A stretch of DNA of 64,000 nucleotides from Dermacoccus abyssi. GTDB taxonomy: Bacteria > Actinomycetota > Actinomycetes > Actinomycetales > Dermatophilaceae. The DNA lies in NCBI RefSeq assembly GCF_034541975.1, contig NZ_JAVYJM010000001.1, one strand, 5' to 3'. The translations under genes and the position numbers were made by a program. Shown piece by piece: positions 27,631-35,038 of this stretch. Below the pieces are notes generated by a model. The model ran no database searches and had not been told where the DNA came from. It worked only from the letters and a program-made list of their open reading frames with translations. Each line of letters begins with the position of its first letter. The stretch's first letter is position 1.

Positions 27631-29235
27631 ATGAGACCCATGCGCCCGTTCGACCCCGCCCTGCTGCGCGCCGTGCCTGCCACCCGGCTGCCGGTCGCGC
27701 TGCTCGCCCTCATCGGAGGGCTCAGCGGAGCCGTCGCGATCGCCCAGGCCGTCGCCGTGGCGCACCTCGTCGTCGCCGTCGTCGAGGGCCACTCGTTCTG
27801 GACGCCCGGCCTGTGGGTCCTGGGCCTCTTCACCCTGCGCGGGGTGCTCAACGCATCGACCGAGACGGTGGCCGCCCACGCGGGCGCACGCATCTCCGGG
27901 GCGCTGCGCGAGGGCGCGATGCGCCGCTGGATGACGCAGACGGCGGACGAACGCCCCGGCCCCAGCGCCATGCTCACCATGGCCACGAAGGGCGCGGCCG
28001 CCGTCGAACCGTACGTCGCGCGCTACCTTCCGGCTCTCGTCACAGCTGGCGTCGTGCCGGTGTTCGCCATCGCCGCGATGCTCGTCGTGGACTGGCCGAG
28101 CGCCCTCATCGTCATCGTCACGCTGCCGCTCCTGCCGGTCTTCGCAGCGCTCATCGGCCGCTACACGCAGCGCGCCACGGCGGAACGATGGGTCGAGACG
28201 ACGATGCTCGCCGGACACTTCTCCGACGTCGTCGCGGGCCTTCCGACGCTCGTGGCCTACGGACGGGGCGAGCACCAGGTCGAGCAGATCCACCGCGTCG
28301 GCGAACGTCACCGCTCGGCCACGATGCGCACGCTGCGCATCGCCTTCCTCTCCTCCGCAGCGCTCGACCTGCTCGCGACGATCTCCGTCGCCATGGTCGC
28401 CGTCGCCGTCGGCCTGCGCATGGCCCACGGCGACGTCTCGCTGCTCACCGGCCTCATGGCCATCCTCATCGCGCCCGAGGCGTACTGGCCGATCCGCCGC
28501 GTCGGGCAGGAGTTCCACGCGGCGGCCGACGGCGTAGAGGCCATCGACTCGCTCCTCGCGGACAGCGACGCCCGGCCGTGGCACGCGCCCGCCCCCGAGC
28601 AGGCCGGCGGCCTCGCGCGCGCCATGCTGAGCGGCGTCTCCTACACCTACCCCGGCCAGCAGAGCCCGGCCGTCAGCGGTGTCACCTCCGTCGTGCGCGA
28701 CGGCCTCACCGCCCTCACCGGCCCGAGTGGATGCGGCAAGTCGACGCTCCTCGAAGTGCTCGCCGGCGCGCGCCGCCCGACGGCGGGGCGCCTCGAGGTG
28801 CCGAGCACGCACCTCGTCTCGCAGCGTCCGTTCATCGCGCCGATGTCGGTGCGCGCCAACCTGACGCTGGGCAACGACGCGAGCGTCGACGAGATCCGCG
28901 AGGCCATGGCCGCCACCGGCTTCGACGACGTCGTCCTCGGCATGCCCGACGGCGTCAACACCTCCCTCGGCGACGAAGGGTTCGGCCTCTCCGCGGGCCA
29001 GCGCGCCCGCCTCGTCCTGACGCGCGCGTGGCTCTCCGACGCCGCCATCGTCCTGCTCGACGAGCCCACCGCTCACCTCGACCCGGCGAGTGCTGCGGAC
29101 ATCCGTGAGGCGATCGTCGCGCTCGCCGCGCGCAAGCCCGTCGTCGTCGTGACGCACGACGAGGAACTCGCGGCCCGCGCCGACAACCAGTGGCGTCTCA
29201 CGGCCCGCCCGATCCGCGACGAGGTGACGGCATGA
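27631..29235 (+). CDS. cydD: ABC transporter CydD (cysteine/glutathione exporter for bd oxidase assembly)
   Basis: 534 aa half-transporter: six membrane helices (about 10-300) followed by an ATPase domain with Walker A GPSGCGKST (about 364-372), signature LSAGQRARLVL and Walker B AIVLLDEPTAHLD. CydDC exports thiols to the periplasmic side and is required to assemble cytochrome bd. Start may be ATG 27631 or ATG 27640. It overlaps cydC by four bases. Confidence 0.92.
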   Translation: MRPMRPFDPALLRAVPATRLPVALLALIGGLSGAVAIAQAVAVAHLVVAVVEGHSFWTPGLWVLGLFTLRGVLNASTETVAAHAGARISGALREGAMRRWMTQTADERPGPSAMLTMATKGAAAVEPYVARYLPALVTAGVVPVFAIAAMLVVDWPSALIVIVTLPLLPVFAALIGRYTQRATAERWVETTMLAGHFSDVVAGLPTLVAYGRGEHQVEQIHRVGERHRSATMRTLRIAFLSSAALDLLATISVAMVAVAVGLRMAHGDVSLLTGLMAILIAPEAYWPIRRVGQEFHAAADGVEAIDSLLADSDARPWHAPAPEQAGGLARAMLSGVSYTYPGQQSPAVSGVTSVVRDGLTALTGPSGCGKSTLLEVLAGARRPTAGRLEVPSTHLVSQRPFIAPMSVRANLTLGNDASVDEIREAMAATGFDDVVLGMPDGVNTSLGDEGFGLSAGQRARLVLTRAWLSDAAIVLLDEPTAHLDPASAADIREAIVALAARKPVVVVTHDEELAARADNQWRLTARPIRDEVTA

Positions 29236-30923
29236 CCTCCGAAACGCAGGAGCGACGCCCGCTGTTCAAGCCGGTGCGCGGCGTGACGCTCGCCGGGCTC
29301 ATCGGTGCGCTCGCGTTCGCGTGTGGCGTTGCGCTGACGGCTACGTCGGGCTGGCTCATCGTGCGCGCCAGCGAGCGCCCCGTCGTCCTCACCCTGCTCA
29401 CCGCCATCGTCGCCGTGCGCGCGTTCGGTATCGGGCGCCCGGTTTTCCGCTACGTCGAGCGACTCGTCTCCCACAACGCCGCGCTGGCCGACCTCACGGA
29501 TCGTCGAACCGCGGCCTACCGCCAGCTCGTGCCGCTCACCCCGGCGCGCCTGGGCACGAAGCGCCGCGCCGACCTTCTCTCCGGCGTCGTGCGCGACCTG
29601 GACGACGAGGTCGACATCCAGGTGCGCGTCGTCGTCCCGCTCATCACGACGGTCGGTGCCGCGCTCGTTGCCGTCGTCACGACGTTCGTCGTCCATCCGC
29701 CCGCGGGCTTCGTCGTGCTCGGCTCGGTCGTCGCGGCGGCCCTCGTGGGGTGGATCGACCTCGCGCTCGAACGCCGCGGCCAGGCGGCGTCGCTCGCGGC
29801 GCGCGGCCAGGTCGACCGGGTGGCGCACCTCGTGGCGTCCGGAGCGAACGAGCTCGGCGCCATCCGCGCCACCGACGAGCCGCTGACGTGGCTCGCGTAC
29901 GCGCAGAAGAACGTCGAGAAGGCCGCCTTCGCCCAGTCCCGCGGCCGCGCCGTCGGAGTGGCTCTCGCGCTCGCCGTCACGGGTGTCGCAACCCTCGCCA
30001 TGGCGTGGGTTCTCGACGGCGAGGTCGACGCCGGAACGATCAACGGGCCCTTCGCTGCGCTGCTGCTCCTCACCCCGCTCGCTCTCGGCGATGTCGTCGG
30101 CCTCATCCCCGACGCCGTGGGCTCGCTCGCCCGCTCGTCCGCCGCCCGCGGCCGTCTCGAAGCGCTGCTCACGCAGGAGCCGGCGGCGCGGGATTCGGGC
30201 TCGGAGGCTGCGCCGGACGAGACGGTGCCGCACCTGGGCGTGCGTGACCTGACGGCTTCGTGGACCGGCGAGAAGACCGACCTCGGGCCTGTCACCCTCG
30301 ATGTCGCACCCGGTGAGCACATCGCCGTCACCGGCCCCAACGGGTGCGGCAAGTCGACACTTCTCGCCGTCCTCGCGCGCCACCTCGACCCGACCGGCGG
30401 AACGTACGCCTGGGGCGAGCGTGACGTCCGCGACCTCCCGCTGGACGCCGTGCGCGACGGCATCGCCTTCGTCGACGACGACCCGCACCTGTTCGCCGGC
30501 TCGCTGCGCGCCAACCTCCTGCTCGCCCGCCCTGACGCGGACGACGCGGACGTGCTTCGCGCGCTCGAGCGTGCCGGCCTCGGGCCGTGGATCGCGGAAC
30601 TCGGCGAGGGACTCGACACGCACCTCGGCGAATACCTCGTGAGCGCCGGACGTTCGGGGGCCGAGTCGGTGGGCACCGCCACCGAGCGCTCGATCAGCGG
30701 CGGCGAGAGGGCGCGCCTCGGCATTGCGCGGGCGCTGCTGTCCGAGCGTCCCGTCATCCTGCTCGACGAGCCCGTCGCCCACCTCGACGGACCGACCGCC
30801 GACGCCGTCGTCCGCGACCTGCTCACCGCGAGCGCCGGACGCACCGTCGTCATGGTGAGCCACCACCCCATCGCGTTCGACGCGCTCGACCGCGTGATCG
30901 ACCTGCCCGCCGTCACGAGCTGA
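29232..30923 (+). CDS. cydC: ABC transporter CydC
   Basis: 563 aa, second half of the CydDC exporter. The membrane domain shows ALTATSGWLIVRASERPVVL typical of CydC; ATPase motifs are GPNGCGKST (about 374-382), ISGGERARLGIA and VILLDEPVAHLD. The ATG overlaps the cydD stop (ATGA), so the two are translationally coupled. cydAB, the target oxidase, lies 8 kb upstream on the same strand. Confidence 0.92.
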   Translation: MTSETQERRPLFKPVRGVTLAGLIGALAFACGVALTATSGWLIVRASERPVVLTLLTAIVAVRAFGIGRPVFRYVERLVSHNAALADLTDRRTAAYRQLVPLTPARLGTKRRADLLSGVVRDLDDEVDIQVRVVVPLITTVGAALVAVVTTFVVHPPAGFVVLGSVVAAALVGWIDLALERRGQAASLAARGQVDRVAHLVASGANELGAIRATDEPLTWLAYAQKNVEKAAFAQSRGRAVGVALALAVTGVATLAMAWVLDGEVDAGTINGPFAALLLLTPLALGDVVGLIPDAVGSLARSSAARGRLEALLTQEPAARDSGSEAAPDETVPHLGVRDLTASWTGEKTDLGPVTLDVAPGEHIAVTGPNGCGKSTLLAVLARHLDPTGGTYAWGERDVRDLPLDAVRDGIAFVDDDPHLFAGSLRANLLLARPDADDADVLRALERAGLGPWIAELGEGLDTHLGEYLVSAGRSGAESVGTATERSISGGERARLGIARALLSERPVILLDEPVAHLDGPTADAVVRDLLTASAGRTVVMVSHHPIAFDALDRVIDLPAVTS

Positions 30924-30969
30924 GCTTCGACGGTTCCTGCGCACGAACCGCATGGCCGTACGCCACGAT

Positions 30970-30992
30970 CCCCACACCGCGTTGGTGTGGGG
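30970..30992. terminator. Bidirectional hairpin between cydC and the DivIVA-repeat genes
   Basis: CCCCACACC, loop of five, GGTGTGGGG: a perfect 9-bp stem in the 91-bp gap between convergent genes. No U tract, so it is probably a terminator of the GC-hairpin type. Confidence 0.65.
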
Positions 30993-31014
30993 CTCGTTGG
31001 TCGTTCAGTTCGGT

Positions 31015-31416
31015 TCAGCCACCGAAGAGCTTGCCGAAGATGCCTTTCTTCGGCTCGCTCACGGCCGAGCGTTGCGCCGTCGAGGGCGCCTGTCGCGGGG
31101 CGGACACAACCTCAGGTGCCTGCGTCGAAACGCCTCCGCGCGATTCGTACGCGCGTAGCGTCTCGCGGGCCTTGACGAGGAAAGCATCGACGCTCGCGGC
31201 GTCGTACCCTCTGCGCCCGAAACCGCGCGCCCGCGTGAACGCCACGTCGTCGATCGAACGAGACGTGACCACGCCCTGACGCGGCGCGCCCTGCTCGTAG
31301 CCGCGAAGGGTGATCACAAGGGAATCGAGGAAGTCATCGACCTCGCTCTCGTCGTAACCAGCCCCGCCGCGCCCTTGCTCGAACTCGACCTTGACGACGT
31401 CGTCCGACGCCAGCAC
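31015..31416 (-). CDS. Small DivI1A-motif protein with C-terminal amphipathic tail
   Basis: 133 aa starting at GTG 31416, one base after the stop of the 914-aa gene, so the two are probably coupled. Two DivI1A motifs are seen: GYDESEVDDFLDSL (about 20-33) and GYDAASVDAFLVKA (about 68-81). The tail ends KKGIFGKLFGG, a short basic amphipathic segment matching the KGLLRRIFKG end of its neighbour and likely to touch membrane or a shared partner. The function is unknown. Confidence 0.65.
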   Translation of the reverse strand: MLASDDVVKVEFEQGRGGAGYDESEVDDFLDSLVITLRGYEQGAPRQGVVTSRSIDDVAFTRARGFGRRGYDAASVDAFLVKARETLRAYESRGGVSTQAPEVVSAPRQAPSTAQRSAVSEPKKGIFGKLFGG

Positions 31417-31417
31417 G

Positions 31418-34162
31418 TCAGCCCTTGAAGATGCGACGCAGCAGGCCCTTGCGCGATGTGTCGTCACGCTCCGGCAGCGGCTCGGCCTTGTCGATGGGCT
31501 GCGGACGGTCGATCGACTCCGGGCGTTCCATGTCGGACGCCCGACGGTCGTCGGCGACCGGGCTCGACGCCTCGAACGACTGCTGCTCGCGCACGTCGTC
31601 GCCACCACCGGCAACGTCGAACGAACCGTCACGACGGGTGTCGGCGGCGAACGGGTCACGGTTGCCGACGCCGGGCTGCTCGAAGCCACCCTCGCGCGGC
31701 TCACGCACGCGAGCGGTCTCCTCGTTCATCGGCGCCACACGCTGCGGGCCGTCCGTGCCGCGTCCACCGAACGTTTCGGCCCGGGCCGGCTGCTCGGGGC
31801 GCTCGAAGGAGTCCCCACCAGCGTCGTCAGCGAACGGGTCACGCTCGAAGCCACCGGTCTGCGGCGGGGCAGCCTGCGGCGCCTCGCCCCGTTCGGTCGG
31901 CTGCGTCGGCAGCGGACGCTCGGTCACAGCGCTCGGCTCGGAGAACGGGTCGAACTCCCCATCGTGACGGGCTTCCGGTGCCACGGGCGCCTCGGGCGCC
32001 ACCGGACGGTCATCGACGAGCGGCGCCGGCTCGGTCGGCAGAACGCCGGCGTCCGGCCCACGATCGAGATCGCTCGCCGGCATGCTCGCGCTCTCGTCGT
32101 AGGCGCCGCCCGTGCTGCGACGCGGGGAGTCACCGGCCCCGTCCTCGGGCGAGGAGTATGCGCTGTACTCGGGGTGGTACTGAGCCTCCGCCTCGCGGTC
32201 CTCATCGCTCATCGAACGGCGAGCCTCACTGCGGGGCAGCGGAACCCGACGGTCGGTGGCGCGGTAGGAGACGATCTCGGGCTGCGTGGCGATCGGGCGC
32301 TCGTCGGCGACGGCGTCACCGCCGGCCACTGCGTCGCCTTCGTACGCGTTGCTGCCCTGGAAGCGCTCGTCGGCGCGGGGGCCCTCATCCTCACCCTGGA
32401 GAAGGATCGCGCCTTCGTCGGGGTAGCGGGGGGCGCGGTCGCGGCGAAGACCGTTGTCCTCGAAGGCCCAGTTGTCACCCTGCTCGGCTGCGGCGACCGG
32501 GCGGGCCTCCTCGGCACTCACCTGCTGCGGCGGCACCGGCTCGGCGAACGTCTCGCTGTGGGCTGCAGCCGGGTCGTGGTAGTCGGCGGCGTCGTGCTCA
32601 CGACGCACCGGGTCGCCAGCTGAGTCACTGACGGGCTCGCCGTCGATACGCACGGCGTCGCGCTCGTCACGCGGGGCCCACTCGTTGCGCTCAACCTGCT
32701 CGCCCTGATCGCTGTGGCGGTGAGCGGCGTAACCTCCGGCGGCAACACCGCCGGCAACGGCTGCGACACCGGCGGGGCCGAAGCCCGAGGAACGCTCCTC
32801 GCGCTCGCCCTCGAAGCCACGCTCGTCACGCAGGTCTGCGTCACGACGCTCGTCCGCGAAGGGCTCGTTGCCCAGCTGCTCGTCACGTACGACGTCATCG
32901 CGGCGCTCGGCGTCGAAGCGCTCCTCAGGCGTGACCGCGGAGTCGTTCGCCAACGTGTCGCGCTCGGCCGGCGGCGCGTACGCGGCGTCGTGGGAGGTGC
33001 TCACGTCGGAACGGTCGTCCGAGCGCAGCTCACGGTTGCGGCCCGACTCGTCCGGGGCCATGATCGGCGCCTCGTCGACCGGGTCGGATCCGACCATGTT
33101 GACACCGCCCTGACGGCCGGCCCCTGCATCACCGGCGCGGTCGTCACGCACGTCATCACGCGTGTCGGAAGCGAAGGCGTCGTCACGGCGCTCGTCGCGC
33201 TGACCGTGCGCAGCCGCGGCACCTCCGGCGGCGACAGCGCCGCCACCTGCCACCAGGCCCGCGTCGCGACCGTCGAAGCCACGCTCGTCTCGGCGCTCAC
33301 GACCGTCGAAAGCGCGCTCATCGGCGACGTTCTCGTCGCGGCGGCCGTCGAACGCTGCGGCGTCCGAGACCTCGTCGACACGGACGCCGGGCTCACCGAA
33401 GCCACCCCGACGCTCGTCGGCGGGCTCGAAGCCGCGCTCGTCGTCGAAGCGCTCCTCACGCCGCGGCGCACCGCCGGCGACCGCGAGGGCCTCACCGTCA
33501 CGCACGCCCCCGTCGTCGGCGAAGGCGCTGCGCGGCGAGTCCTGAAGCTCAGGCGCCGCAGGCTCTGCGTAGGCCTCCGGGCGACGCTCGTCGCGCAGGT
33601 CACGCTCGTCGACGAAACCGCGCTCGTCGTAGCGATCGTCGCGGACGTCGCCGCGCGGATCGACGTCCGCACGGTCCTCGCGGCGCTCGTATGCAGCAGC
33701 ACCCGCGACACCGGCGCCGGCGGCACCTGCCGCAGCGACACCGTGACCGCCGTGTGCGCCGTGTTCACGCTCGTCTGCGCCGTCCGTTCGCTCGTCGCGG
33801 ACGTCACCACGGTCGTCGGCCTCGACGTCACTGGGGAGTCCTGCGTCGACCGGCGCGGACGCCCGACGCACGCCGTCCTCGTAGGCACGGATGCGCTGGG
33901 CGACCCGGTCGAGCAGGTCGTCGACGTCGTCGAGGTCGTATCCACCGGCAGACTGCGGGCCGCGCTCGGAGAACACCACCTCGACGACGTCGTTGGCGCT
34001 CACGGCGTGCGACGGCATCTGGCCGCCGCGCTCGATGGCTTCGAGCGTGTCGGCGACGCGGTCGAGGTAGTCGTCGACACCGACCTCGTCATAGCCGACC
34101 TTGCCGGCGTCGGCGCGGTGGAACTGCGCCGTCCTGACCTCATGCGCGGTGATCATCTTCAT
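31418..34162 (-). CDS. Giant low-complexity DivI1A-motif protein
   Basis: 914 aa. Residues 1-95 hold two DivI1A motifs (GYDEVGVDDYLDRV about 23-36, GYDLDDVDDLLDRV about 74-87). The rest is a very charged Asp/Arg/Glu-rich, disordered chain full of DERRD- and GFDGR-like units, broken by three Gly/Ala-rich hydrophobic stretches at about 138-157, 311-328 and 463-480. The second half is Pro/Glu/Ala-rich, with several FDPF/RDPFAD units, and the last ten residues are KGLLRRIFKG. A good GAGGGG ribosome site precedes ATG 34162. By its motifs I infer a polar or septal scaffold; no enzyme domain is visible. Confidence 0.7.
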   Translation of the reverse strand: MKMITAHEVRTAQFHRADAGKVGYDEVGVDDYLDRVADTLEAIERGGQMPSHAVSANDVVEVVFSERGPQSAGGYDLDDVDDLLDRVAQRIRAYEDGVRRASAPVDAGLPSDVEADDRGDVRDERTDGADEREHGAHGGHGVAAAGAAGAGVAGAAAYERREDRADVDPRGDVRDDRYDERGFVDERDLRDERRPEAYAEPAAPELQDSPRSAFADDGGVRDGEALAVAGGAPRREERFDDERGFEPADERRGGFGEPGVRVDEVSDAAAFDGRRDENVADERAFDGRERRDERGFDGRDAGLVAGGGAVAAGGAAAAHGQRDERRDDAFASDTRDDVRDDRAGDAGAGRQGGVNMVGSDPVDEAPIMAPDESGRNRELRSDDRSDVSTSHDAAYAPPAERDTLANDSAVTPEERFDAERRDDVVRDEQLGNEPFADERRDADLRDERGFEGEREERSSGFGPAGVAAVAGGVAAGGYAAHRHSDQGEQVERNEWAPRDERDAVRIDGEPVSDSAGDPVRREHDAADYHDPAAAHSETFAEPVPPQQVSAEEARPVAAAEQGDNWAFEDNGLRRDRAPRYPDEGAILLQGEDEGPRADERFQGSNAYEGDAVAGGDAVADERPIATQPEIVSYRATDRRVPLPRSEARRSMSDEDREAEAQYHPEYSAYSSPEDGAGDSPRRSTGGAYDESASMPASDLDRGPDAGVLPTEPAPLVDDRPVAPEAPVAPEARHDGEFDPFSEPSAVTERPLPTQPTERGEAPQAAPPQTGGFERDPFADDAGGDSFERPEQPARAETFGGRGTDGPQRVAPMNEETARVREPREGGFEQPGVGNRDPFAADTRRDGSFDVAGGGDDVREQQSFEASSPVADDRRASDMERPESIDRPQPIDKAEPLPERDDTSRKGLLRRIFKG

Positions 34163-34315
34163 ATCCCCTCGGTTATGGATGCGCTGCGGGGGCAGCGGTT
34201 CTTGATTGAGCCTAACCACGGGCGCACCTGGCCGATACCCCCTTGTTCGGAGTCTCGTCTCCCGGTGACGCGCCGAAGCGGCCAGAGCCCCGAAGCGGCG
34301 GCGCCACAGGTGTAG

Positions 34316-34369
34316 TTGCACTTCATAGCTCATTCGTGCAAAATTGCACTCGCGTATTTGACAGTGCAA
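34316..34369. promoter_or_regulatory. Multi-site operator upstream of the tetR-MMPL genes
   Basis: Four half-sites of TTGCAC(T): 34316-34322, a perfect 14-bp palindrome GTGCAAAATTGCAC at 34336-34349, and AGTGCAA at 34363-34369, which forms a further inverted pair with TTGCACT at 34344-34350. They fill the promoter region just before the regulator gene, as expected for autoregulation by the TetR protein. Confidence 0.7.
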
Positions 34370-34379
34370 AGGAGTGGCC

Positions 34380-35000
34380 GTGGGTTTCATGTGGGTTTGC
34401 AGCACTGACGACCCCCGAGCCCAGCGCGCCCACAAGCGGCTCCAGGAGATCCGCTCGGCGGCGTGCACCCTGGTCATCGAGCGCGGGTACGACGGCTTCA
34501 CCATGGACGACCTCGCCGAGGCCGCCGGCGTCAGCCGCCGCACCCTGTTCAACTACGTGCCCGACAAGGCGTCGGCCGTCCTCGGCCCCGACGGCGTCGG
34601 GGACAACCCGCAGGTCGCGCTCTTCCGTGATGGCGGCCCCACCGGTGTCCTCATGCCCGACCTCATCCAGGCGCTCGACAGCGTCATGAGCGAGGTTGAG
34701 GACCCCTCCATGGCCAGCGATCAGCACGCCCTTGTCGAACGGGCCATCGCGAGCGACGGCAAGGTGGCCCACCTCGCGTTCGAGCGGTTCACGCACCTGT
34801 CCGACACCCTGGCCACCCTCATCTGCGAGCGCGAGAAGTGGGACGCGGGCGACCTGCGCGCCCGCACGATCACTGCAACCTTCCTCGCCATCGTCAAGGT
34901 CAGCCTCGAGGAGTTCTCCCTCCGCAAGGCCGACTCCGACTTCATGACCGTCTTCCACGACGTGCTCGACGCGGATGCCGCCGTCCGCTCGATGCGCTGA
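34380..35000 (+). CDS. TetR family regulator of the MMPL transporter
   Basis: 206 aa. HTH segment FTMDDLAEAAGVSRRTLFNYVPDK (about 38-61) with the classical TetR pattern, followed by a diverged effector domain. GTG 34380 is chosen because AAAGGAG lies 6-7 bases upstream; GTG 34374 and ATG 34389 are alternatives. It is 38 bp upstream of the MMPL gene on the same strand, so it probably represses that gene and itself through the TTGCAC sites. Confidence 0.85.
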   Translation: MGFMWVCSTDDPRAQRAHKRLQEIRSAACTLVIERGYDGFTMDDLAEAAGVSRRTLFNYVPDKASAVLGPDGVGDNPQVALFRDGGPTGVLMPDLIQALDSVMSEVEDPSMASDQHALVERAIASDGKVAHLAFERFTHLSDTLATLICEREKWDAGDLRARTITATFLAIVKVSLEEFSLRKADSDFMTVFHDVLDADAAVRSMR

Positions 35001-35038
35001 CACCCCACAGCCCCCCCCTTTCACAAAGGAGTTCCCCA

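Noticed and set aside
31391..32623. Plus-strand frame of 410 codons opposite the 914-aa protein
   Set aside because: Mirror of the repetitive Asp/Arg-rich gene; the minus strand has the ribosome site, DivI1A motifs and coupled neighbour.
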